NCBI GenBank assembly: GCA_026706485.1
Contig: JAPOYR010000010.1
Location: 209,798 to 273,797 of the forward strand
Source: Chloroflexota bacterium
Lineage (GTDB): Bacteria; Chloroflexota; UBA11872
Length of the DNA: 64,000 bases
Direction of reading: 5' to 3'
The position numbers were made by a program, and so were the translations under genes. Shown here piece by piece: positions 38,742 to 46,838 of this stretch (position 1 is its first letter; every line of letters begins with the position of its first letter). The notes under the pieces are model-generated. The model saw nothing but the letters and a program-made list of their open reading frames with translations. It searched no databases and was not told the origin of the DNA.

Positions 38742-39941
38742 ATGATTGAAAGCGCCATATACACCGACGGCTCGCGCTCCGTGCGCATCTCCGTCGATCG
38801 GATCGACACCTGGCTGGAAGACCGCGAATCGATCATCAACTTTCCCGGCGTCGTCGAGCTCGACGGCGACCGGCTCTTCATGACCATCCACCACGGCCGC
38901 CACGGCGGCGAGGAACCCACGTGGGCTTACCTCTCCGACGACGCGGGCGCGAGCTGGCGGCGCTTGCCCAACGACTTTCCCCTGCTCTCACGCGATGCGC
39001 GGACCGGCCTCATCAATGAAACCCATGACTCGGGGGTAACCGGCCACCTGCGCGACGGCTCCTTCGTGCGCATCAACCACAGCACCGAGCACGCGCTGTC
39101 CGTGGGATACGACCGCGCGCACGGGCCGTATCACGACCAGTTCCAGGAAGAAGACCCCACCTTTCGCTTCCATCGCTGGACCGGCGACGCCACGCCAATC
39201 GAGAGCTTCCCGTTCAAGGTGCGGGGGATCCCGTGGAAACGAGCGTCGTACCAGTGCTACTCGCGCCTGCTCGAGCTTGACGACGGCGACTTCCTCACGG
39301 CGTTGGAGTGGGTCAGGATCGTGCCCGAGTCCGAGTGGCAGACCCTGCCCAATGGCCGTGTGCGCAAGACGATCACCAGCGTCTTCATCGTGCGCTCCAG
39401 CGACCGCGGCAAGAGCTGGGATTTCGTCCACGCCTTCGACGCCTATGCGCTCAAGCCGACCTACGGCCTCGCCGACCGACCCTTGGACGAAGGCTTCAAC
39501 GAGGCCGACCTGGTCAGGCTCGCGAACGACGACATCCTCTGCATGTTCCGCACCGGGTCCTACTCGCCCATGCACATGTCGCGCTCGGAGGACGGCGGGC
39601 GCACGTGGTCGACGCCGGTCAACACCGGCTGGCAAGGCGTCAAGCCGCGCCTGGAACTGCTGCCGAACGGCGTCCTGGCCTGCGCCGCCGGTCGCGGGGC
39701 CTACGGCCATCCGCAAGTGACCCATGTGACCCTGAGTCTGGACGGCACCGGCCGTCACTGGGAGGCGCCGTTCGCCTTTCACACCGGTCCGGGCTGCTCC
39801 TACACCTCCACCATGCAGCGCGACGACCGGCTGCACGTGGTCTACTCCCACTCGGATTTCACCCGCGACATGGGCACCAATCAGCTGCCGTCGCAGACCA
39901 TTCGCCGGGTCGTGTTGGACGTCTCCGTTCTCGATGATTGA
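38742..39941 (+). CDS. Sialidase-fold protein, tandem paralogue 2
   Basis: This 399-residue paralogue begins MIESAIYTDGSRSVRISVDRIDTW, here quoted for alignment as IESAIYTDG. Asp boxes are SDDAGASWRR, SSDRGKSWDF and SEDGGRTWST, and the shared FHTGPGCSYT and LPSQTIRRVV blocks are intact. It starts 12 bp after the previous stop, so it is in the same operon. The long block between boxes 1 and 2 differs most between paralogues, which suggests different substrates. Confidence 0.82.
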   Translation: MIESAIYTDGSRSVRISVDRIDTWLEDRESIINFPGVVELDGDRLFMTIHHGRHGGEEPTWAYLSDDAGASWRRLPNDFPLLSRDARTGLINETHDSGVTGHLRDGSFVRINHSTEHALSVGYDRAHGPYHDQFQEEDPTFRFHRWTGDATPIESFPFKVRGIPWKRASYQCYSRLLELDDGDFLTALEWVRIVPESEWQTLPNGRVRKTITSVFIVRSSDRGKSWDFVHAFDAYALKPTYGLADRPLDEGFNEADLVRLANDDILCMFRTGSYSPMHMSRSEDGGRTWSTPVNTGWQGVKPRLELLPNGVLACAAGRGAYGHPQVTHVTLSLDGTGRHWEAPFAFHTGPGCSYTSTMQRDDRLHVVYSHSDFTRDMGTNQLPSQTIRRVVLDVSVLDD

Positions 39942-39995
39942 TCGACTGGATTCCGGGACTACGCCGCGCCGTCACCGCGCAGGAGGTTCATCCCC

Positions 39996-41162
39996 ATGAT
40001 CGAGTCCGCCACCTACACCGATGGCCAGCGCACCGCGACCCTGAGCGTCGAGCGCATCGACACCTGGCAGGAAGACACCGAGGTCATCCTCAACTTTCCC
40101 CACGTCATCGAGCTCGCCGACAACTGCCTCTTCATGCGCTTCAGCCGCTCGCAGCACGCCATCGCCGACGTGGAGCCCAAGCGCGACGTCTTCTCGACCG
40201 ACGACGGCGAGACCTGGGGCGACCCGCCGCCCGGCATGGACTTCGGCGGCGGCAGTCTGGGATATCTCCGCGACGGCACGATCATGCGGCTGGAGCACAA
40301 CACGGTCGAGGCCAACCGGCGCACGTGGGACAAGCACGTCGGCCCGTTCCACCTGGTGATGCAGGAGGACGACCCGACGTTTCGCCTGCGCACCTGGCGC
40401 TCGAATGGCGATCCCATCGACAGCCTGGAGTTCAAGATTGACGGGCTGCCGTGGGACACCGCCTCCTACCAGACCTACGCCAAGATCCTCGACCTCGACG
40501 ATGGCAGCCTGCTCGCCGCCATGGAGGCCCAGGTCGGCCCACCCAGGAAGACCGACGAAATCCGGGACGACGGCCGGCACCGCTGGGCAATCACCATGAC
40601 GACCTTCATCGTCCGGTCGCGCGACCGCGGCCGAACCTGGGACTTCGTCACCGCCTTCCGACCCGAAGAGTTGAACCTGGTCTATGGCGGGGGCGACCGC
40701 CCCGTCGACGAGGGGCTCACCGAAGCCGACCTCATTGTCGCTGCCAACGGCGACATCCTCTGCGTCAACCGCACCGGCTCCTACTCACCCATGTGGCAGA
40801 CGCGCTCGACCGACGGCGGGCACACCTGGGGAGCGCCGCATCCGGTCGGTTGGCAGGGCGTCAAGCCGCGGCTCAACCTCTTGCCCAACGGCGTGCTCAC
40901 CTGCGCCGCCGGCCGTGGCGGCTACGGCCATCCGCAGGTCACGCACGTGATGATCAGCCTCGACGGCACCGGGAGTCATTGGGAAGCGCCCTTCTGCTTC
41001 CACACCGGTCCGGGGTGCTCCTACACCTCCACGCTGGTCCGCGACGGGCAGTTGCACGTTGTCTTCTCCGACTCCGATTTCACCCGGCCCTTCGGCACGC
41101 ACAACCTTCCGTCGCAGCGCATTCGACGCGCCGTCATCGACGTGCGCCTCCACGACAGTTAG
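39996..41162 (+). CDS. Sialidase-fold protein, tandem paralogue 3
   Basis: This 388-residue paralogue begins MIESATYTDGQRTA and has Asp boxes STDDGETWGD, SRDRGRTWDF and STDGGHTWGA. The NFPHVIEL segment replaces the sialidase RIP region, and FHTGPGCSYT plus LPSQRIRRAV are kept. AGGAGG lies just upstream of its ATG (39979-39984). It follows the second paralogue by 54 bp and is itself followed by a 283-bp gap containing a palindromic repeat. Confidence 0.82.
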   Translation: MIESATYTDGQRTATLSVERIDTWQEDTEVILNFPHVIELADNCLFMRFSRSQHAIADVEPKRDVFSTDDGETWGDPPPGMDFGGGSLGYLRDGTIMRLEHNTVEANRRTWDKHVGPFHLVMQEDDPTFRLRTWRSNGDPIDSLEFKIDGLPWDTASYQTYAKILDLDDGSLLAAMEAQVGPPRKTDEIRDDGRHRWAITMTTFIVRSRDRGRTWDFVTAFRPEELNLVYGGGDRPVDEGLTEADLIVAANGDILCVNRTGSYSPMWQTRSTDGGHTWGAPHPVGWQGVKPRLNLLPNGVLTCAAGRGGYGHPQVTHVMISLDGTGSHWEAPFCFHTGPGCSYTSTLVRDGQLHVVFSDSDFTRPFGTHNLPSQRIRRAVIDVRLHDS

Positions 41163-41195
41163 ACGGAGACTCAGGCGGCGCAGTCGCGCCGCCTC

Positions 41196-41235
41196 CGTCA
41201 TTCCCGCGAACGCGGGAATCCACCCCTCCGTCACC
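41196..41235 (-). repeat. REP-like palindromic intergenic repeat, copy 3
   Basis: CGTCATTCCCGCGAACGCGGGAATCCACCCC (in part: TTCCCGCGAACGCGGGAA) is the inverse of the units at 2737 and 4241. It lies in the 283-bp gap between sialidase-fold paralogues 3 and 4, which otherwise holds only a -10-like box. Confidence 0.7.
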
Positions 41236-41411
41236 TCCGTGCCGACACGAACTCTTCGTGTGCGTCCCCTCCCCACCATTCCGAGCCCAGCGAGGAATCT
41301 AGAGCCGCGATAACCGTCGCCGGAAATCAAGCACCCGCGGCTCCGGCCTGATCGCCGTCACAAGCCCGAATCGACGCTTCCGAGGTTCGACACGCACCGA
41401 GCCCCGGGGCT

Positions 41412-41417
41412 AGCATT
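41412..41417 (+). promoter_or_regulatory. -10-like box (TAGCAT) for paralogue 4
   Basis: TAGCAT lies 29 nt before the ATG at 41446, so the fourth paralogue and the isomerase may have their own promoter. Confidence 0.4.
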
Positions 41418-41445
41418 TCCAGGCCCAACATCCGGAGCTGCATCC

Positions 41446-42645
41446 ATGCTGCGGCAAGCCACCTACGAGCGAAACGGCCGCACCGCGTCGATCAGCGTCG
41501 AGCGCATCGACACCTGGTTCGAGACCACCGACTCGGTCATCAATTTCCCGGGCCTGGTGGAGCTCGAAGGCGACCACATGTTCCTGAGCTATCACCACGG
41601 GCGTCACGGCGGCCACGAGCCGCTGGAGCTCGCCGTGTCGGACGACGCCGGCGCCACCTGGCATGAAGCGCCCGACGATCACCCGATGGTCTACGTCCAC
41701 CCGGCAACGGGCCGCAAGGGCATCGAGTTCGCATCCGGCGTTCTGGGATACCCCCGCGACGACACCATCGTGTACATCGACCACGACACGGTGGAGATGT
41801 CGGATCGCTGGAAGGACCGCACCTCAGGCTCCTATCACGAAGTGGGGCAGGTCGAGAACCCGACATTCCTTTGGCGGCGCTGGTCCACGGCCGGCGAGCC
41901 GTTGGAAAAGCACACCTTCAAGGTTCGAGATCTCCCGTTCGAGCGCGCCTCGTATCAGTCCTACAGCTCGCTCATCGAGCTGGACAACGGCGACTACCTG
42001 ACGGCGCTGGAGTGGGTTGACCTGCTGCCGGCCGACGAGTGGTCCACCGACACCCGCGGACGAATCCGCAAGACGCGCATCGGCGTCTTCATCGTGCGTT
42101 CGAGCGACCAGGGCTACACCTGGGATTTCGTGCACAAGTTCGACGCCGGCGAGGTCAAGCCCATCTACGGCCACGCCGATCGCGCCGTAGACGAGGGATT
42201 CGACGAGGCCGACCTCGTCGTCACGGCCAACGGCGACATCCTCTGCGTGATGCGCACCGGCAGCTATTCGCCGATGTTCCAGTCGCGCTCCACCGACGGC
42301 GGCCGCACCTGGTCCGAGCCCACCAACACTGGCTGGCAGGCCGTCAAGCCGCGGCTGACGCTGCTGCCCAACGGCATCCTCGCCTGCGCCTCCGGGCGCG
42401 GGGCCTACGGACACCCGCAGGTCACGCACGTGATGCTGAGCCTGGACGGCAACGGCGAACACTGGGAGACGCCCTTCGCCTTTCACACGCGCGGCGGCTG
42501 CTCCTACACCTCCAAGATGTACAGGGACGACCGGCTGCACGTGATCTACTCGGACTCGGACTTCACCCGCGAGCTGGGAACCATCGGCTTGCCGTCGCAG
42601 CGAATCTGCCGCGCCGTGATCGACGTGCAGAGCCCGGCGTCCTAG
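41446..42645 (+). CDS. Sialidase-fold protein, tandem paralogue 4
   Basis: This 399-residue paralogue begins MLRQATYERNGRTA and carries SVERIDTW, INFPGLVEL and Asp boxes SDDAGATWHE, SSDQGYTWDF and STDGGRTWSE. The otherwise invariant FHTGPGCSYT reads FHTRGGCSYT here and the C-terminal block reads LPSQRICRAV, so it is the most diverged copy. The isomerase gene follows after 32 bp, suggesting cotranscription. Confidence 0.82.
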   Translation: MLRQATYERNGRTASISVERIDTWFETTDSVINFPGLVELEGDHMFLSYHHGRHGGHEPLELAVSDDAGATWHEAPDDHPMVYVHPATGRKGIEFASGVLGYPRDDTIVYIDHDTVEMSDRWKDRTSGSYHEVGQVENPTFLWRRWSTAGEPLEKHTFKVRDLPFERASYQSYSSLIELDNGDYLTALEWVDLLPADEWSTDTRGRIRKTRIGVFIVRSSDQGYTWDFVHKFDAGEVKPIYGHADRAVDEGFDEADLVVTANGDILCVMRTGSYSPMFQSRSTDGGRTWSEPTNTGWQAVKPRLTLLPNGILACASGRGAYGHPQVTHVMLSLDGNGEHWETPFAFHTRGGCSYTSKMYRDDRLHVIYSDSDFTRELGTIGLPSQRICRAVIDVQSPAS

Positions 42646-42677
42646 CCGCCCCTGCTGCACCGAGCGGAGCGTTAGCC

Positions 42678-43676
42678 ATGCGGCTGGGCCTGTTGGTTCG
42701 CCTGTTCACGGCGACGCATGGGCGGATCGACGTGGAGTCGAGCGCCGGCGCGGCCAAGCCGCGCTGGGAACGATCCACCGTCACCCGGGCCGAATTCGAG
42801 GCGTCACTGGACCTGGCGGCCGAAATTGGCGCCGCGGTGGTCGAGATCACGCAAGCCGGTCAGCCGGCGGCGGCCGAGCTACTCGTGGCGAATCCTCGCC
42901 TGCGGCGCGAGCTGGCCGCCATGGTCGCGGACCGTGGACTCTCGATCGCGGCGCTCAATGCCGCCGGCATGCCGCTGCACCCACGCATCGGCGGGCGCGC
43001 CCGGCGGCTCATCCGGCGCACCATCGAGCTGGCCAGCCTGCTGGACGTTCGCACCGTCATCAGCATGTCCGGCACGGGCGGCGACGGTCCGGCGGCCAGC
43101 ACGGTCAACTGGGTCAGCTTTCCCTGGCCCGAGGAGTCGGTCGCCCTGCGCGAGCGCCACTGGCAAGCGTCCGTGGGCCTCTGGCGCGACCTGGCGGGCT
43201 ATGCGACCAGCCGCGGGATCGAGCACGTGGCGCTGGAGCTGCACCCCATGCACCTGGTCTACAACGTCCCGACGTTCAATCGGCTGCACGAAGCGGTGGG
43301 ACCCGTCATCTCCGCCAACGTGGACCCCAGCCACCTCTTCTGGCAGGGCATGGATCCTTCCGCGGTGGTGCGCGCTCTGGGCAACTCGGTGGCGCACGTG
43401 CACGTCAAGGACACGCAGCTCGTGACCGACGAGCTCGCCACGGCAGGCGTGCTGGACGGACGCGCATTCGGCGCAGACGCCCCGCGCGCCTGGGTGCACC
43501 GCACCGTGGGCCGCGGGCACGGTGACGATGTGTGGACGGCGTTCTTCCAGGCGCTGCGGGACGTTGGCTACTGCGGCGCGCTGAGCCTCGAGAACGAGGA
43601 TCCCTATCAGAGCTACGCGGAGGGCGTGCGGGAAGCCGCGGCCTACGTGAAACCAATCGTGGCGACCCTTGAGTAA
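42678..43676 (+). CDS. Sugar phosphate isomerase/epimerase (xylose isomerase-like TIM barrel)
   Basis: This 332-residue protein fits the IolE/hexulose-3-epimerase-type barrel. Likely metal ligands are Glu in VALELHPMH, Asp in NVDPSHLFW, His in AHVHVKDTQ and Glu in LSLENEDP. It would interconvert keto sugars or dehydrate inosose-type compounds. I start at ATG 42678, 32 bp after the sialidase-fold gene and preceded by GGAG; the much longer frame from 42039 is the shadow of that upstream gene. It probably acts on the sugar released by the neighbouring proteins. Confidence 0.87.
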   Translation: MRLGLLVRLFTATHGRIDVESSAGAAKPRWERSTVTRAEFEASLDLAAEIGAAVVEITQAGQPAAAELLVANPRLRRELAAMVADRGLSIAALNAAGMPLHPRIGGRARRLIRRTIELASLLDVRTVISMSGTGGDGPAASTVNWVSFPWPEESVALRERHWQASVGLWRDLAGYATSRGIEHVALELHPMHLVYNVPTFNRLHEAVGPVISANVDPSHLFWQGMDPSAVVRALGNSVAHVHVKDTQLVTDELATAGVLDGRAFGADAPRAWVHRTVGRGHGDDVWTAFFQALRDVGYCGALSLENEDPYQSYAEGVREAAAYVKPIVATLE

Positions 43677-43680
43677 CCCC

Positions 43681-43728
43681 TCCGTCATTCCCGCGAAGGC
43701 GGGAATCCACCCTTCACTGAACCGGGAA
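43681..43728 (-). repeat. REP-like palindromic intergenic repeat, copy 4
   Basis: TCCGTCATTCCCGCGAAGGCGGGAA followed by TCCACCCTTCACTGAACC (in part) is the inverse of copy 2 with few changes. It follows the isomerase stop by 4 bp. Confidence 0.72.
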
Positions 43729-43796
43729 GTTCGCGGGATTCACACGGCAATCCTTCGCCTGTCTGGATTCTGCCAAGGCCTCCGGCGAAGACACGC

Positions 43797-44924
43797 ATGA
43801 TCCTCCAAGAGCCGGAAACGCCCCCGCCGGCTGCTCTCGACGAAATCACAGCCGTTCCGCTGACGCCGCCCTCGCTCGGCAAGCCGATCCCGCAAGACCT
43901 GCGCATTGGGCTCATCGGCGCCGGTCGCGTGGTGCACAACTCGGTCCTCCCGGCCTATCGCCAAGCCGGGATCACCCCCGTGGCCGCCGCCGATCCCGAC
44001 CCCGAGGCGCGCGCCGCCGTGCAGCGGCGCTGGGGCATCACGCACGTGTTCGCGGACTTTCGGGAGATGCTCGACGCGGTCGATCTCGACGTGGCGGACG
44101 TGAACATTCGCTGGGACGTGGGGCTCTCTCCTGCGCGCGTCGCCGCGGTCGAGGAAGCCGCCCGGCGCGGCATCCACGTGCTCATGGCCAAACCCTTCGC
44201 CGCCACCTACGCCCAGTGCCGGGCCATGGTCGAGGCGGCCCAGGGCGGCGGCGTCACCCTCGCGGTCGACCACAACACGCGCTTCGCGCCGGTGCCCTTT
44301 GGCATCCGGTCGCTGATCCGGGCCGGCGTGACGGGACCGCTGATTTCGGCCTCATACCTCTACCACTCCGCCGTCGGGCGTCAGCACACCAACGCCTTCG
44401 ACGCGGCGTACGACAACGTGGTCCACGCCGCCGACACCCTGCTGACCTGGTTCGAGCAGGAGCCGGAGGAGGTCTACGCGCATTGGAGCCGTCGGGTCGA
44501 TGGCGTGGGCTCGGTGTTCAGCGGCACGCTCAGGTTCGCCGACGGCGCCAACGCCACGATCCTCTTTGACTTCGCCACGCGCCACCGGCGCCAGATGGAC
44601 TTCGTGGCCGTGGGCGAGCGCGCCAGCGTCGACGGTCGCCAGGACGCCGGCGCGCCGCCGCCCGCGACGATGCGGCGACCGACGCTGCGCTACGGGCCGC
44701 ACACCCCACGCGGGCTCGTGGTCGAGCTGCCGCTGCACTACTCCCTCATGCCGGACTCCTTCCTGGCCTCCCGCGCCGACTTCCTGCAGGCCATTGCCGA
44801 GGGACGCGAGCCGTGGGCGAACGGGGCACAGGTGCTGCGCACCATGCGCACGCACATCGCGCTGTGCCGGTCGGCCGCCGAGGGTCGCCCCGTCCGGCCG
44901 GCGTCAATCGAAGAGTCGGCCTAG
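43797..44924 (+). CDS. Gfo/Idh/MocA family oxidoreductase
   Basis: This 375-residue protein has a 35-residue leader before the Rossmann motif (GLIGAGRVVH, residues about 40-49). The family's EKP motif reads MAKPFA, so the conserved glutamate is replaced but the lysine remains. The C-terminal domain includes DNVVHAADTL. Probable NAD(P)-dependent sugar oxidation. Two more genes on the same strand follow with short gaps, so it heads a three-gene unit. Confidence 0.87.
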   Translation: MILQEPETPPPAALDEITAVPLTPPSLGKPIPQDLRIGLIGAGRVVHNSVLPAYRQAGITPVAAADPDPEARAAVQRRWGITHVFADFREMLDAVDLDVADVNIRWDVGLSPARVAAVEEAARRGIHVLMAKPFAATYAQCRAMVEAAQGGGVTLAVDHNTRFAPVPFGIRSLIRAGVTGPLISASYLYHSAVGRQHTNAFDAAYDNVVHAADTLLTWFEQEPEEVYAHWSRRVDGVGSVFSGTLRFADGANATILFDFATRHRRQMDFVAVGERASVDGRQDAGAPPPATMRRPTLRYGPHTPRGLVVELPLHYSLMPDSFLASRADFLQAIAEGREPWANGAQVLRTMRTHIALCRSAAEGRPVRPASIEESA

Positions 44925-44984
44925 GCGACACACCGGTCCACCTGTGGCAAGGTGCCGAAACGTTGCCGGCCGGAGGACTCACCG

Positions 44985-45596
44985 GTGCCCGACTTAACCG
45001 TGCGCCCGCTCTCCGTCCGCCCGCTGGAAGCAATGGCGTTCCGCCCGTTCGGCGCGGTGATCGCGCCCGAAACGGCCGACGCCCCGAGCCTGAACCGCTC
45101 GCCGGGCAATCTGGGCTTTCTCTGGGTGCACAAGGAGCTGGAGTTCCCCAAAGCGGCCTATATGTGCAGCCTGCGGTACTACTACCGCGGCAACCGCTGC
45201 GAATTCCTCCAAAAGCACCCGGATAGCACCGTCACGCTCATTCCCGTCAGCGGCGTGAGCGCGATCGTGGTCGCTCCGGATGATCCGAGCGGCGGACCGG
45301 ACGTGGACGCCGCCCAGGCCTTTCTGCTGGAGCCGGGACGCGGCGCGGTGATTCACCGCGGCGTGTGGCTGCGCTATGCCTATCCCCTCACGCCGTTCGC
45401 CGATTTCGCCTACGTGACCCAGCGTGTCGACCCCGCCACGGCCAACGTCAGCGACGACACCGTGCGGGCAAACCTGGACACCGACCTCGGCCTGGTGTTC
45501 GACCTGGTGTTCGACGTGCCGGCGGGCGAGGGTTACGCCCACACGCCCAGCGGCGCGCTGGCCGCGGCGCCTGATCGCAACCCGCCGCACGCCTAG
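44985..45596 (+). CDS. Ureidoglycolate lyase (AllA)-family cupin-like protein
   Basis: This 203-residue protein has the AllA-type opening (VRPLSVRPLEAMAFRPFGAVI; key parts EAMAFRPFG and AVIAP) and a beta-rich core ending in the VIHRGVWLRYAYPL segment that matches the H-x-G-x-W region of the family. AllA releases urea from ureidoglycolate, but no other allantoin gene is nearby and it sits between two sugar oxidoreductases, so another keto-acid substrate is possible. I start it at GTG 44985, which follows GGAGG by 8 nt; a frame from 44952 is longer but lacks such a site. Confidence 0.75.
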   Translation: MPDLTVRPLSVRPLEAMAFRPFGAVIAPETADAPSLNRSPGNLGFLWVHKELEFPKAAYMCSLRYYYRGNRCEFLQKHPDSTVTLIPVSGVSAIVVAPDDPSGGPDVDAAQAFLLEPGRGAVIHRGVWLRYAYPLTPFADFAYVTQRVDPATANVSDDTVRANLDTDLGLVFDLVFDVPAGEGYAHTPSGALAAAPDRNPPHA

Positions 45597-45603
45597 TCGC
45601 GCG

Positions 45604-45609
45604 TACACT
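45604..45609 (+). promoter_or_regulatory. -10-like box (TACACT)
   Basis: TACACT lies 31 nt before the ATG at 45640, in the 43-bp gap after the AllA-like gene. Confidence 0.38.
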
Positions 45610-45639
45610 CGCGCCCTCGCCGGGGGAAAGGCACCCAGA

Positions 45640-46665
45640 ATGCTCCAGATCGGGCTGATTGGACTGGGCGGCATCGCCTCCGCGCACCTGGAGGGCCTCG
45701 CCCTGCTCGAGGCCGAAGGCCTGGCCCGCTGCGTGGCCGGTGCCGAGCCTGTCGCCGAGCGACGCGAGGAGCGCCGCACGGCCTTCGGCATTCCCAAGGT
45801 CTACGCCAGCCACCGCGATCTGTTGGCCGACCCGGACGTCGAGGCCGTGGGGATCCTCTTGCCCCATCACCTGCACGCCGGCGTCACCGTCGAAGCCCTG
45901 GACGCCGGCAAGCACGTGCTGGTCGAGAAACCCATGGCCGTCACCATGGACGAGTGCGACCGCATGATCGAGGCCGAAGCGCGAAACCGTCGACTCCTGC
46001 AGATCGGCCTCACCGGCCAATATCGGCCGGCGATGCGCACGGCGCGGGCTTTCCTGGACACCAACGCCCTCGGCCCCGTCATCCAGGTTCTGGCGCTCGT
46101 GAGCGCCAAGCTGCCCTATGAGCACCGCGACCGGCGCATGCGGACCCGCGCCATGGGCGGCGGCCAATGGCTCGGAGACGGCGCCCACATGGTCGACTGG
46201 GTGACGCATCTGATCGGCGCCAAGGCGGTGTCGGTGAAGGCGGTTCTCGGGGCGTACATGCACTACCTGTCGGGGGAGGACACCGCCACCGCGCTCATCC
46301 AATACGCCAACGGGGTCGCCGGCGTGGTGATCATGGTGGCCCATTCACGCGGTCCCGAAGAGACGGGTCTGGTCGACGTCCACGGCGCCCAGGGGCGGCT
46401 GCAACTGGATTGGATGAGCGACCCCGGACGGCACGGCCGGGTGCGCGCGGGACAGGACGGCGCGTGGCGCGATCTGGACATCGAGCCCATCAACGACTTT
46501 GCCGAGCAGTACCGCGACTTCGCCACCGCGATCGCGACGAATGACCGGCCGCCGGCCAGCAGCGCCTACGGCCGCCACATCATGGAAATCTTGTTCGCGG
46601 CCGAGCGCTCCAGCGTCACCGGCCGCGAGGTCGTGCTGGAGCCGCTGGAACGGGAGCCCTGGTAA
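45640..46665 (+). CDS. Gfo/Idh/MocA family oxidoreductase
   Basis: This 341-residue protein has the standard Rossmann motif (GLIGLGGIASAH) and an intact EKP motif (LVEKPMAV). The second domain contains LGDGAHMVDW, with the family histidine. GGGGAAAG precedes ATG 45640. Its last 12 codons (VVLEPLEREPW and stop) are repeated almost exactly 1.48 kb downstream, past the ankyrin gene, so the 3' end lies at a rearrangement boundary. Probable sugar dehydrogenase. Confidence 0.89.
   Translation: MLQIGLIGLGGIASAHLEGLALLEAEGLARCVAGAEPVAERREERRTAFGIPKVYASHRDLLADPDVEAVGILLPHHLHAGVTVEALDAGKHVLVEKPMAVTMDECDRMIEAEARNRRLLQIGLTGQYRPAMRTARAFLDTNALGPVIQVLALVSAKLPYEHRDRRMRTRAMGGGQWLGDGAHMVDWVTHLIGAKAVSVKAVLGAYMHYLSGEDTATALIQYANGVAGVVIMVAHSRGPEETGLVDVHGAQGRLQLDWMSDPGRHGRVRAGQDGAWRDLDIEPINDFAEQYRDFATAIATNDRPPASSAYGRHIMEILFAAERSSVTGREVVLEPLEREPW
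46630..46664 (+). repeat. 35-bp direct repeat, copy 1 (3' end of the Gfo/Idh gene)
   Basis: GTCGTGCTGGAGCCGCTGGA then ACGGGAGCCCTGGTA matches 48113-48147 with 2 differences in 35. The two copies flank the ankyrin lipoprotein gene. Confidence 0.85.
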
Positions 46666-46838
46666 GAGCTGGCGGCTTGGCATCAATCTGCGAATCGTGG
46701 TGCGAGGGTCGGCGGCCTTCGCCGCGGTCATACGGATTCGAGGCCTCCGAAGGATTTCCCAGCTTGATGCAGATCGGCCCTACGGTCCGGCATTCCTTCT
46801 TCCGGCAGGCCGTTTGGCTGAGCGTCCGCGGCGCTCGC

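Noticed and set aside
42039-42677. N-terminal extension of the sugar isomerase to 42039
   Set aside because: This part is another frame of the fourth sialidase-fold gene. The isomerase aligns with its family only from ATG 42678, which has a ribosome site.
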